From: Porticoccaceae bacterium
GTDB taxonomy: Bacteria; Pseudomonadota; Gammaproteobacteria; Pseudomonadales; Porticoccaceae
Assembly (NCBI GenBank): GCA_029252555.1
Contig: JAQXBF010000004.1
Span: 1-64,000, forward strand
Length of the DNA: 64,000 bases
Direction of reading: 5' to 3'
The position numbers and the translations under genes are program-made. The notes below the pieces were generated by a model, which saw only the letters and a list, made by a program, of their open reading frames with translations, searched no databases and was not told the origin of the DNA. Below are positions 25,206-34,421 of this stretch, in pieces (within the stretch, counting starts at the first letter, position 1; every line of letters begins with the position of its first letter).

Positions 25206-28106
25206 ATGATGAATATACAGCAGTCAGAATTATTAAAAAAATCCTATCAGCGTCATCTTGAAAATTACTCCAGGGTTGATTCTGAGTCTAATTGGCTACA
25301 AGAGCAGCTCGCAAATCGGGATTTTGCATCTCAACTAGAGCTGGTTTGGAGCTGCAGTGATTTTGTCGCCGAGCAATCTGCCGCCGATCCCCAAAGCTTT
25401 CAAGATCTGGTCGAGAGCGGCGATCTTCAGCGCAGCTACAGTCACAAACACTACCTGCAGGCTTTGCAAGCCAGAGCCGCACAGTTGCCCCAACCCTGTC
25501 CTGAAGAGCAATTGAATCGAGAGCTGCGCCTATTCCGGCGTCGGGAAATGATACGTATTGTCTGGCGTGACTTTACCCGTCAAGCCGAGATGCTAGATAC
25601 CACCCGCGATGCCACATTGTTGGCTGAAGCCTGTATCAATGTTGCACTTGAGCAGTTACACCAGATTACGGTCGCTGAATTGGGCACGCCCATAGGTCAG
25701 GTGAGCGGTAATGAACAGCAGCTACTGGTTATTGCAATGGGTAAAATGGGTGCCTATGAACTCAATATTTCTTCAGATATCGATCTTATTTTTGCCTACC
25801 CAGAGTCTGGCCAGACTCAGGGCGGTACAAGGGCGGTATCCAATCAAGAATTTTTTGCTCGCCTGGGTCAGAAGTTAATTGCAGCCTTGGATCGACAGAC
25901 TGGCGATGGCTTTGTTTTCCGTGTTGATATGCGCCTGCGGCCCTATGGTCAGAGTGGCGCACTGGTGCTTAATTTTGGCGCGCTGGAAGAATATTACCTC
26001 ACCCAGGGTCGAGACTGGGAGCGCTATGCCATGATCAAAGCGCGAGTAGTGAGCGGTGCCAAGGCCGAGGCTGAGGCTTTACAGCAGATGTTGCAGCCAT
26101 TTGTCTACCGTAAGTATCTGGACTACGGTGCTATTGAATCCCTGCGCGATACCAAGCGCACCATTAATCGGGAAGTCAGCCGCAAAGGCATGCAAGACAA
26201 TATTAAGCTGGGTTCAGGGGGTATTCGCGAGGTCGAATTTATCGCCCAGACCTTCCAGCTTATTCGCGGTGGACGAGACAGTCGCCTGCAGACCCAATCT
26301 TTGTACGAGGTGCTCAAGCAGTTGGCAGAGGACAATGTGCTGGATAGGGCAGAGCAGGAAAGCCTTTGGTCTGCCTATCTTTTTTTGCGCAACACAGAAC
26401 ATGCACTGCAGGGAATCGCTGATAAACAAACTCAGCAGTTGCCTATTGATGAGCTGGGGCAACAGCGTGTGGCTTGGCTAATGGGGCAGTCCGGCTGGGA
26501 ACAATTCTATCAGCAGCTGCACAGCCATCGTAGGAAGGTCAGCAGCAGCTTTAGTGCCATTATCTCCGACACCATTGAAGCTGGAGATAAGACTGCTGAG
26601 GAGGTTCAAGGTCAGCCCCTGCCAACAAGCCTTCGGGAGCGGGAGATACTGCCCACTTTACAGCAGCTCAATTATCAGCAGCCTCAGGAGCTGGCAACAG
26701 TGCTGGATGATTTCTATCAAAGCCGAGCAGTACAGTTGTTAGAAACACTGCCGAGGACGCGCCTGGAGAGTTTGATGCCGAGGCTACTAGAGACCTGCGC
26801 GAGACGTGAAAATAATCACCAAACGTTTTTAAGGGTGCTGCGACTTATTCAGATGATATTGCGCCGCAGCGCCTATTTGGCCCTGCTAGTGGAAAATGCT
26901 CAGGCCCTTGAACAGCTGTGCATACTCTGCCAGCGCAGCAGCTGGATTGCCGATGAGCTGGTCGCTTATCCCGCTTTGCTAGACGAGTTACTGGATTCTC
27001 GCACCCTTTACACCGCCCCAGACAAACAACTGCTTCGAGATCAACTGCGGCAGCAGACTATGCGTATTGCCAGCGATGACCTTGAGCAGCAAATGGAAGT
27101 CATTCGCTACTTCTGTCGATCCTACATATTGCGGGTGGCGGCCTGCGAAGTCACCGATATTCTTCCTCTAATGCAGGTTAGTGATTACCTTACTTGGATT
27201 GCTGAAGTCGTGGTTGAACATGTGGTTAATGTTGCCTGGGATCAGCTGGTTGCGCGCTATGGCTTGCCGCCTTTGGTTGGCCCAAGTCCAAGCGAGAGTC
27301 ATACCCCAGGGTTTATTGTTGTCGGCTACGGCAAAATGGGCGGTATTGAGCTGGGCTACAAATCCGATCTGGATTTGGTGTTTCTGCACAGCGGTGATCC
27401 CAAGCGTCAAACCGATGGCCCTCGCAGCATAGATAGCAGCACATTTTTTATGCGCCTGGGTCAGCGCATTATCCATATGCTGGCGACACCGACACCCTCG
27501 GGAATGGCCTACGAAATTGATATGCGTCTGCGCCCCTCTGGCAACTCAGGTATGTTGGTTTCCAGCCTTGCCGCCTTTGATAAATATCAGCGAGCAGATG
27601 CCTGGACCTGGGAGCATCAGGCTCTGGTGCGCTCTCGTGTGGTAGCTGGAGATAAACATCTGGCAGCAGCCTACGATTTGGTGCGGGAAAATACATTGCG
27701 GCAAAAGAGAGACGCGCAACCTCTGAGCACTGAAGTACGGGAAATGCGTGAAAAAATGCGCAAATATCTGGGTCAAAGTATTAAAGATGGCAAATTCTCC
27801 CTCAAGCAAGGCAGCGGAGGTATCGTCGATATTGAATTTATGGTTCAATTTGCAGTCTTGGCTTGGTCCCATGACCATCCCCAGCTTGTCCGCTGGAGTG
27901 ATACCATCCGCATACTGGAGTCGCTGGCTCAATGTGGGTTGTTCTCAGAAGAAGACTCGCTCCGGTTGATAGACGCCTACAAGAGACTCCGTTCCGCAGG
28001 GCATCACGCCCAGTTGCAAAATCAGCTGGCTGAAGTAGCTTTGTCAGAGTTTGTTGAAGAGCGAGAGACGGTGGCGAAACAGTGGCAAGCAGTATTGAAT
28101 AACTAA
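25206..28106 (+). CDS. glnE: Bifunctional glutamine synthetase adenylyltransferase/adenylyl-removing enzyme
   Basis: Adds AMP to, and removes it phosphorolytically from, glutamine synthetase (glnA is at 62406), under control of PII. The 966 residues hold two nucleotidyltransferase domains with GlnD-type helical bundles: N-terminal (removal) with VIAMGKMGAYELNISSDIDLIF, and C-terminal (adenylylation) with VVGYGKMGGIELGYKSDLDLVFLH. Each has the G-S/K-S-D-x-D metal site and a following MRLRP segment. Two adjacent ATGs make the start uncertain by one residue. Followed by ilvE after 22 bases, an order also found in Pseudomonas. Confidence 0.97.
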   Translation: MMNIQQSELLKKSYQRHLENYSRVDSESNWLQEQLANRDFASQLELVWSCSDFVAEQSAADPQSFQDLVESGDLQRSYSHKHYLQALQARAAQLPQPCPEEQLNRELRLFRRREMIRIVWRDFTRQAEMLDTTRDATLLAEACINVALEQLHQITVAELGTPIGQVSGNEQQLLVIAMGKMGAYELNISSDIDLIFAYPESGQTQGGTRAVSNQEFFARLGQKLIAALDRQTGDGFVFRVDMRLRPYGQSGALVLNFGALEEYYLTQGRDWERYAMIKARVVSGAKAEAEALQQMLQPFVYRKYLDYGAIESLRDTKRTINREVSRKGMQDNIKLGSGGIREVEFIAQTFQLIRGGRDSRLQTQSLYEVLKQLAEDNVLDRAEQESLWSAYLFLRNTEHALQGIADKQTQQLPIDELGQQRVAWLMGQSGWEQFYQQLHSHRRKVSSSFSAIISDTIEAGDKTAEEVQGQPLPTSLREREILPTLQQLNYQQPQELATVLDDFYQSRAVQLLETLPRTRLESLMPRLLETCARRENNHQTFLRVLRLIQMILRRSAYLALLVENAQALEQLCILCQRSSWIADELVAYPALLDELLDSRTLYTAPDKQLLRDQLRQQTMRIASDDLEQQMEVIRYFCRSYILRVAACEVTDILPLMQVSDYLTWIAEVVVEHVVNVAWDQLVARYGLPPLVGPSPSESHTPGFIVVGYGKMGGIELGYKSDLDLVFLHSGDPKRQTDGPRSIDSSTFFMRLGQRIIHMLATPTPSGMAYEIDMRLRPSGNSGMLVSSLAAFDKYQRADAWTWEHQALVRSRVVAGDKHLAAAYDLVRENTLRQKRDAQPLSTEVREMREKMRKYLGQSIKDGKFSLKQGSGGIVDIEFMVQFAVLAWSHDHPQLVRWSDTIRILESLAQCGLFSEEDSLRLIDAYKRLRSAGHHAQLQNQLAEVALSEFVEERETVAKQWQAVLNN

Positions 28107-28128
28107 TTAAAGAGAGAGGAAAAGGTCG

Positions 28129-29058
28129 ATGTCGTTTTCAGACCGCGATGGTTTTATTTGGATGGATGGTGAGATGATTGATTGGCGAGATGCACAGACG
28201 CATTTTCTCACCTCGTCATTGCACTATGGCAACGCTGTATTCGAAGGAATCCGCGCCTACGAAACCGCCAATGCAGGCACCTGTATTTTTCGCCTGGAAG
28301 ACCATATTAAGCGACTATTTAACTCGGCGAAGATTCTGCATATGCAGATTCCCTTCACTCAGGAAGAAATTTGTGCCGCCCACCGCCAAGTCATTCGCGA
28401 GAATAATCTTGATGCCGCCTATATTCGGCCTCTGGTGTTTTTAGGTTCCGAAGGTATGGGCTTGCGCGCTGAAGGTCTTAAAGTCCATGTCGGTATTGCC
28501 GCTTGGGACTGGCCTTCCTATATGTCGCCAGAGACTCTGGAGGCCGGGCTTAAAGTGCGCACCTCGTCTTACACCAGGCATCATGTGAACATTACCATGG
28601 TAAAAGCCAAAGCCAGCGGCAACTACCTCAACTCAATGTTGGCCCTCAGAGAGGCACTGGATTCTGGCTGCGACGAAGCGATTATGCTCGACCCCGAAGG
28701 CTATGTCTCAGAGGGCAGTGCAGAGAACTTCTTTATGGTTCGCGATGGTGTTATTTACACGCCGGACCTTACTTCTTGCCTCGATGGCCTGACCAGAGAC
28801 ACCGTAATTAAATTAGCGACAGACCACGGCATTGAAGTGCGCGAAAAACGTATTTCTCGGGATGAAGTCTATATCGCCGATGAAGCCTTCTTCACTGGCA
28901 CAGCGGCGGAAGTAGTGCCTATCCGCAAATACGATAGCCGTATCATTGGTAGTGGCAAGCGAGGCCCAGTGGCGACCACTTTGCAGGCTGCCTACTTTGA
29001 TTTAGTGCGTAGTAAAAGTGATAAGTACCAGAACTGGTTGGCGCCGGTTGCTGAGTAG
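28129..29058 (+). CDS. ilvE: Branched-chain amino acid aminotransferase
   Basis: PLP enzyme of fold type IV that makes valine, leucine and isoleucine from their 2-oxo acids. The 309 residues include FIWMDGEMIDWRDAQTHFLT, HYGNAVFEGIRAYET, the PLP lysine in MVKAKASGNYLNSML, and ISRDEVYIADEAFFTGTAAEVVPI with the cofactor phosphate-binding Thr. AGAGAGGA precedes the ATG. Sits directly after glnE and before two glycosyltransferase genes. Confidence 0.96.
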   Translation: MSFSDRDGFIWMDGEMIDWRDAQTHFLTSSLHYGNAVFEGIRAYETANAGTCIFRLEDHIKRLFNSAKILHMQIPFTQEEICAAHRQVIRENNLDAAYIRPLVFLGSEGMGLRAEGLKVHVGIAAWDWPSYMSPETLEAGLKVRTSSYTRHHVNITMVKAKASGNYLNSMLALREALDSGCDEAIMLDPEGYVSEGSAENFFMVRDGVIYTPDLTSCLDGLTRDTVIKLATDHGIEVREKRISRDEVYIADEAFFTGTAAEVVPIRKYDSRIIGSGKRGPVATTLQAAYFDLVRSKSDKYQNWLAPVAE

Positions 29059-29084
29059 TCGTTTCGATTATCGGAAACAATATA

Positions 29085-29816
29085 ATGGCAGCAAAAGAAG
29101 TAGTGAATGTTCTCTGTATGAAGTGGGGTACCAAGTACTCCGCTGACTATGTAAATACATTGTATTCCATGGTCGCGCGCAATATGAGCCGAGACTTTCG
29201 CTTTGTGTGCCTTACTGAAGACGGTGTGGGCCTGCATGAAAAGGTCGAAGTGTTTCCTCTTCCTGAGTTGTCTGTTGACTTGGGTGGCCCAGAGCGCGGC
29301 TGGAACAAGTTAGCTGTTTTCGCAGAAACTCTCTACGACCTAAAGGGCAAAGTGCTGTGCCTGGATCTGGACTTAATCATTACTGGCAGCCTGGATGATC
29401 TTTTTGACTACCCTGGCGACGTCATGATTATTAAAGACTGGATCAAAAAGGACGGCACAGGTAATTCCTCAGTTTACCGTTTTGAAGTAGGTGCCCATGC
29501 TGAGGTGTTGGCAGAGTTTGAAAATTCCTTTGATGAAATTAAAAAGATTCACCGCAATGAACAGGAATATATGTCTGCTGCGATGATGGCCAAAAATGAG
29601 TTGGTCTACTGGCCCGACCACTGGTGCAGAAGTTTTAAACGCCACTGTATCAAGCCCTTCTCATTCTTTGTTGCGCGGGAAACGGAAATGCCAGTAGACA
29701 TGCGTGTATTAGTCTTTCATGGCAAACCAGACCCCCATGAAGCCATCGCTGGTGTCAGCGGCAAATGGTATCGGCGCTTTAAGCCCGCGACCTGGGTTAG
29801 CGAGCACTGGCATTAA
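29085..29816 (+). CDS. Putative glycosyltransferase (GT-A fold), first of a tandem pair
   Basis: A 243-residue soluble protein with GT-A features: start VLCMKWGTKYSADYVNTLYSMV, a central LCLDLDLIITGSLDDLF that holds a DxD metal/nucleotide-sugar motif, and QEYMSAAMM and VFHGKPDPHEA near the C-terminus. It is a clear paralogue of the next gene (shared WGTKY-ADYVN-LY-MVARN and LDLDL). Donor and acceptor are unknown. The location between ilvE and waaA, near a sulfotransferase gene, points to LPS core or another surface glycan (inference). Ribosome-binding site weak. Confidence 0.75.
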   Translation: MAAKEVVNVLCMKWGTKYSADYVNTLYSMVARNMSRDFRFVCLTEDGVGLHEKVEVFPLPELSVDLGGPERGWNKLAVFAETLYDLKGKVLCLDLDLIITGSLDDLFDYPGDVMIIKDWIKKDGTGNSSVYRFEVGAHAEVLAEFENSFDEIKKIHRNEQEYMSAAMMAKNELVYWPDHWCRSFKRHCIKPFSFFVARETEMPVDMRVLVFHGKPDPHEAIAGVSGKWYRRFKPATWVSEHWH

Positions 29817-29837
29817 GCATACGGAGCCAGTTTAGAC

Positions 29838-30665
29838 ATGGAGACTGTAGTGGCAAATTCCGCAAAACAATTTATCTGCATCAACTGGGGTACAAAATAC
29901 GGCGCCGATTACGTTAATCGTCTCTACGGCATGGTGGCGCGCAATACGACACCGCCATTCACCTTTACCTGCTTTACTGACAATAGCGACAATTTTCGCC
30001 CAGAGGTGGATGCAGTTCCATTGCCAGAGCTCAGTTTTGAGTTACCCAAAACCAAGAAAGGGATTTGGCCAAAATGTCGGCTTTGGAGCGAAAAGCTTGC
30101 TCATTTATCTGGGCCAGTTTTGTTCCTCGACCTTGATTTAGTTGTTACCGGCAATCTTGATAGCTTCTTTGAATACGGCGACCCAGATGATGTGATTTTG
30201 GCTCGTAACCCCAGTAATCCATTGGAAAAATTAGGGCAGACCTCGGTTTACAGGTTCCCAGTGGGTAAGTTGTTGCCACTGTTAGAGAGTTTTGCCGAGT
30301 CTCCTCTGGAGATTGCAGAGCAGTATAAATATGAGCAGCGCTATGTCACACGCAATGCGCCTGGTGGCGTCAAATTCTGGCCCAAGTCTTGGGTGTTGCA
30401 CTTCCGCCAGCAATGCCGTCGCAGTTTCCCATTTAACTATTTAAAAGTGTCCAAGTTGCCAGACAGCAGCAAGCTGATTATCTTCCCTGGCGATTTAAAC
30501 CCAATGGACGCCATTGAGGGCCGGTATCATCAGGGGGACGAGGTGCTGTCTGCGAAAGAGCATCTTGTGGCTGGGTTTAAAGGTCAGCGCAACCGCTCAT
30601 TAATGGCCCATCTGCGCCATTTTATTTTACCCACACCCTGGGTTGAGCAGCACTGGAAAGAATAG
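29838..30665 (+). CDS. Putative glycosyltransferase (GT-A fold), second of a tandem pair
   Basis: A 275-residue paralogue of the preceding gene: FICINWGTKYGADYVNRLYGMVARN at the start, VLFLDLDLVVTGNLDSFFEYG with the DxD motif, and a conserved end around FPGDLNPMDAIEG. The C-terminus is about 30 residues longer (AHLRHFILPTPWVEQHW). ATG 29838 has GGAG 11 bases upstream; GTG 29850 is an alternative start. Likely cotranscribed with the first copy, and duplicated in place then diverged. Substrates unknown. Confidence 0.75.
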   Translation: METVVANSAKQFICINWGTKYGADYVNRLYGMVARNTTPPFTFTCFTDNSDNFRPEVDAVPLPELSFELPKTKKGIWPKCRLWSEKLAHLSGPVLFLDLDLVVTGNLDSFFEYGDPDDVILARNPSNPLEKLGQTSVYRFPVGKLLPLLESFAESPLEIAEQYKYEQRYVTRNAPGGVKFWPKSWVLHFRQQCRRSFPFNYLKVSKLPDSSKLIIFPGDLNPMDAIEGRYHQGDEVLSAKEHLVAGFKGQRNRSLMAHLRHFILPTPWVEQHWKE

Positions 30666-30686
30666 GCTTGGCTAAATGCACAGGGC

Positions 30687-31352
30687 TTAAGCTTGCCGCA
30701 TTTCATAGCCATAATGTTCAAAATCTTGCTGATAAATTCGATTAATTATTTCTAGGCATCTCGGGCTAATGGTCTGTGGTGCCATAATTTTACCTGTGCT
30801 ATTAGCGCGCTTTGAAAAATCAAAACCAGTTGCATTGGCAAAGGCTTCCATTTCACCGGCTCTATCCATTTTGTAAACCGATAACCGCTCCGCTTTAATA
30901 CCTAGGTCTGTAAGCATTAGATAATTGGGGTGATTAAGAATCCAGTGTTGGGGGTGGATATGCTCATCCAGCCAGTAACAGTTGGCCAGTAATCCAACAA
31001 AGTCATCGAAAGAAGTATTCAGCAGTGCCTGCTGAATCTCTTCATTGCTATTACACTTCACCGATAGTCCCATCAGAGGAAAAAAAACTCGCTGGGGCTT
31101 TTCCCATTTAAAAGATTTACTGAAGTCTGCGTTCTGCGGAATCTTTTGAAACTTGTCTTTGTAAAACGAAATGGCCTTTTGATAGGGGTCTCGAACAGTA
31201 AAATACACCTGTGGGTCAGCGTACTTGATTATCAGCTTTGCTTTGTAGCGTTTAATTTTGTTGAATTTATTGGTTTTTTTAAAGGATGAAAACATGACTT
31301 TAAAATTAGTGACAACCAACTTATTGCTGTCCGAGACAGTGAAATACGGCAT
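30687..31352 (-). CDS. Putative sulfotransferase (Sulfotransfer_2-like)
   Basis: A 221-residue protein. VYFTVRDPYQKAISFYKDKF matches the 3'-phosphate-binding R-x-P-x-x-R/K-x-x-S segment of carbohydrate sulfotransferases, and the C-terminal IINRIYQQDFEHYGYEM matches their closing Y-x-x-D-F-x-x-x-G-Y motif. The N-terminal PAPS loop is degenerate (NFKVMFSSFKK instead of the usual PKxGSTS type). The gene is visibly more AT-rich than its neighbours and on the opposite strand, which suggests acquisition by transfer. It is convergent with the glycosyltransferase pair. Substrate unknown; family membership inferred from motifs only. Confidence 0.65.
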   Translation of the reverse strand: MPYFTVSDSNKLVVTNFKVMFSSFKKTNKFNKIKRYKAKLIIKYADPQVYFTVRDPYQKAISFYKDKFQKIPQNADFSKSFKWEKPQRVFFPLMGLSVKCNSNEEIQQALLNTSFDDFVGLLANCYWLDEHIHPQHWILNHPNYLMLTDLGIKAERLSVYKMDRAGEMEAFANATGFDFSKRANSTGKIMAPQTISPRCLEIINRIYQQDFEHYGYEMRQA

Positions 31353-31525
31353 TTAGATGCTCTTATTATAAATACTAAGGCGAGATGGTATCTTAAATCA
31401 CCTATAGCAAAGTGCATAATAATATTTATCACCAGTGGCTTTAGGATAATAATCTGTCAATCCCTCGGTGACTTTGCTAACTTACAACTGCATTGGCCAA
31501 CAGGTGATTTCGACCGGTATTGTGA

Positions 31526-32803
31526 ATGACATTTAGCAGGTTTCTTTACACAGTTAGTTTTTATCTACTGAGCCCAATTATTGTGTTGCGGTTGCTTTAC
31601 CGCGCCCTAAAAGCGCCGGCCTATGCCCGTCGCTGGGCCGAGCGATGGGGTTTTGTAACGGCCCCAATGGTCAATAATATTATTTGGTTGCACGCTGTCT
31701 CTGTCGGTGAAACTCTGGCAGCGACCCCGTTGGTAAAAGAGTTGCAGCAGCGTTTCCCCAATCATCGGTTAATGGTCACATGCATGACCCCCACGGGCTC
31801 TGAGCGAATTAAAGCGGCCTTTGGTGATACCGTTGATCACAGCTACGCCCCCTATGATATGCCCGATGCAGTAGGGCGGTTTTTAGGGCGGGTAACCCCC
31901 AGCGCGCTGATTATTATGGAGACAGAGCTTTGGCCCAATACCATTGCCGCCTGTTCCAGACGCAGTATTCCGGTGATCTTGGCCAATGGTCGGTTATCGG
32001 AAAAGTCTGCTAGGGCCTATTGCAAAATTGGTTCTCTGGTGGGCCCAATGCTTCGATCTATGTCAGCAGTTGTCGCCCAGCATAGGGACGACGGCAACAG
32101 ATTTGTCGAGCTGGGGCTGCCAGCCGAGGCCCTCAGTATTAGTGGCAATATTAAATTTGATTTGGATTTGGACGCCGCTGTGCAGGGTAAGGCCCAGCTG
32201 CTGGGTGCTGAATGGCGCGGTGACAAGCAGAGGCCTATTTTGCTGGCCGCCAGCACTCACCAAGGTGAAGACGAACTTATATTGCAGGCCTTTGCGCAGA
32301 TTAAAGGTGCCCTGACTAAAGCTCCTTTATTGGTTTTGGTACCAAGACATCCTGAACGTTTTAATTCAGTAGCCCAGCTCTGCCATGATGGGGGCTTTGC
32401 TTTAGCAAGGCGCAGTGCAGAAGAGGCGACAGCTCAGGCAGATATCCTGCTAGGGGATACCATGGGCGAATTAATGGCTTTTTTTGGTGCCTGTGATATT
32501 GCTTTTGTGGGCGGTAGCCTAGTGTCTTCCGGTGGGCACAATATTATTGAGCCAGCTGCCTGGGGAGTTCCTGTTCTTACTGGCCCCCATCTTTTCAACT
32601 TTGCTGAGGCATCGAGACTGCTGATTGAGGGCGGCGCAATGTCTGTCTGTGGCAGTGCTGAGAGGCTTGCCGAGCAGGCTATTGGACTTTTTGAAAACCA
32701 GCAGCGACGGACCGAAATGGGCGATGCAGCGCGCCTTATAGCCGACGCTAATCGCGGTGCCCTGGAGAGACTAATGGCGGTGATTGACCGCCATCTTTCA
32801 TAA
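31526..32803 (+). CDS. waaA: 3-deoxy-D-manno-octulosonic acid (Kdo) transferase
   Basis: Adds Kdo from CMP-Kdo to lipid IVA at the inner membrane, the first step of LPS core assembly (GT30). The 425 residues have an N-terminal membrane anchor (YTVSFYLLSPIIVLRLLYRAL), YARRWAERWG, the catalytic HAVSVGETLAATPLVKEL with the essential Glu, and a C-terminal CMP-Kdo domain with VPRHPERF and GGSLVSSGGHNIIEPAAWGVPV. Whether it adds one or two Kdo residues cannot be told. Convergent with tolC after 8 bases. Confidence 0.96.
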   Translation: MTFSRFLYTVSFYLLSPIIVLRLLYRALKAPAYARRWAERWGFVTAPMVNNIIWLHAVSVGETLAATPLVKELQQRFPNHRLMVTCMTPTGSERIKAAFGDTVDHSYAPYDMPDAVGRFLGRVTPSALIIMETELWPNTIAACSRRSIPVILANGRLSEKSARAYCKIGSLVGPMLRSMSAVVAQHRDDGNRFVELGLPAEALSISGNIKFDLDLDAAVQGKAQLLGAEWRGDKQRPILLAASTHQGEDELILQAFAQIKGALTKAPLLVLVPRHPERFNSVAQLCHDGGFALARRSAEEATAQADILLGDTMGELMAFFGACDIAFVGGSLVSSGGHNIIEPAAWGVPVLTGPHLFNFAEASRLLIEGGAMSVCGSAERLAEQAIGLFENQQRRTEMGDAARLIADANRGALERLMAVIDRHLS

Positions 32804-32811
32804 GAGACTAA

Positions 32812-34191
32812 TTACTTGGCAATAACCAGTTGCGGATCCAGCCAGGCATTTAAGGCAAACACATCCTCTGGAGACAGCTGGCCAGCAACTTCTTTCAGGC
32901 CCATCATCGACAAAATATAATCGTAGCGAGCATTAGCGTAGTTGCGGCGCGCTTGGTACAGGGTGCGCTGGGCGACCAAAACATCGACGATATTTCTGGT
33001 GCCGACTTCATAGCCCGCCTGAGTTGCTTCCAACGCGCTGTTAGCTGAGGTGATAGCCTGTTTGCGCGCGTTGACTCGGGCAGCATTGGTGATGACTAGC
33101 TGGTGTTTGGAGCGAGCGGACTGCAGTGTGTTGCGTTTCGCCGCCGTATAGCCTTCTCCTGACTGAATCGCCCGCTGCTTAGCCTGGCGACGCTGGGCAT
33201 CAACGCCCCCACCCCAGATAGGCATGCTCACAGAGACAACAAATTGGTGGCCATCTTGTATAGATTCAAAGGGGGAGCCAAAGCTCACACCGTCGGAATC
33301 TGAATCGTAGTAGGTGGCTCGCCCCGAGATTCTCGGCAGGCGCGCGGCTGCAGCGGCCTTGGCTTCGTTATAAGCAGCATCTTTACCCAGTTCAGCAACC
33401 TTCAACTGGAAGTTATTACTCATGGCCAGATCTACCCAGGCTTCACTAATTTCTGGTGTCGGGTTGGTCGCTTCAAACTTGTCCATCAGGCCGGCTAAAA
33501 CCGTATGGCTCTGTCCTGTAAGTACTTCTAGGGCTTCAAAGGCGATATTAAGAGTGCCTCTAGCTTCAAGGCTATTAACAGCGGCATCGTCGAATACAGC
33601 CTGAGCTTCATGGACATCGGTCACTGGCAACAGACCTACCTCGAAGCGCTCTCTGGTCTGCTCTAGCTGACGCTGGATCGCACGCTCCTCTGCTTTGCGT
33701 GTCTCCATATTGTCATGGGCGCGCAACGCATTGAAGTAAGCTTGGCTTACACGAATAATCAGAGACTGCTGGTCGGCGGCAAACTGTGCCTTGGCGCTCT
33801 GGCTGAGGGCTTTACCACCTCTAAACCTGTACCAAGACGGCATATCAAAAATAGCCTGAGTCAGTGTGGCACTGTAGCGAGTTTGGCTGCTATCAATCAA
33901 GCCATTGCGAATGGATGGAATAGCCTGATCTTGGATAACAAGGATTTGCTGGGAATTTTCGTTATTTTCTGACTCAGTGTATTCACCAGCGATGGAAATC
34001 TGAGGCAGTAGAGCAGCGCGGTTAATATTCTTTATTTCACGATCAGCGTTAAAGCTGGCGCGGGCAGCACTCAAGACAGGGTCATTCTGCATTGCACGCT
34101 CATAAATATCTTTTAGGGAGTCAGCCCAGCTGACCTGAGCAACCATTAAGGTGGTGCCTATGGCAAATAATCCTTGCTTGACCAAACGCAT
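32812..34191 (-). CDS. tolC: TolC family outer-membrane channel
   Basis: Outer-membrane exit duct for tripartite efflux pumps and type I secretion. The 459 residues begin with a signal peptide (LFAIGTTLMVAQVSWA, cleavage before DSLKDIYERA), and the protein is two repeated OEP halves of coiled-coil hairpins. The first half starts DSLKDIYERAMQNDPVLSAARA, and the second includes QAGYEVGTRNIVDVLVAQRTLY, a standard TolC signature. ATG 34189-34191 is chosen because a GGAG site lies 5 bases upstream. Divergent from nudF, a common arrangement. Confidence 0.94.
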   Translation of the reverse strand: MRLVKQGLFAIGTTLMVAQVSWADSLKDIYERAMQNDPVLSAARASFNADREIKNINRAALLPQISIAGEYTESENNENSQQILVIQDQAIPSIRNGLIDSSQTRYSATLTQAIFDMPSWYRFRGGKALSQSAKAQFAADQQSLIIRVSQAYFNALRAHDNMETRKAEERAIQRQLEQTRERFEVGLLPVTDVHEAQAVFDDAAVNSLEARGTLNIAFEALEVLTGQSHTVLAGLMDKFEATNPTPEISEAWVDLAMSNNFQLKVAELGKDAAYNEAKAAAAARLPRISGRATYYDSDSDGVSFGSPFESIQDGHQFVVSVSMPIWGGGVDAQRRQAKQRAIQSGEGYTAAKRNTLQSARSKHQLVITNAARVNARKQAITSANSALEATQAGYEVGTRNIVDVLVAQRTLYQARRNYANARYDYILSMMGLKEVAGQLSPEDVFALNAWLDPQLVIAK

Positions 34192-34421
34192 ACAATCTCC
34201 GTTAGAATTTTTATAGTGGGTGGGGCTCAAAGAGCCATTTTAATTTAAAAGGTCGCTTCTTCGTTTGCGCTCATTCTAGCAGAATTGCCCCTTTGTGTTA
34301 GCAAATTTGCCCTGTCATGCAATGACATCATTAAGACGCAACTGCCCTGAAAACGTTGACCTCTGTTCAAATAACATATTTATTAGCGCATTGATGCAGC
34401 AATACGGATATTATTCGTAAA

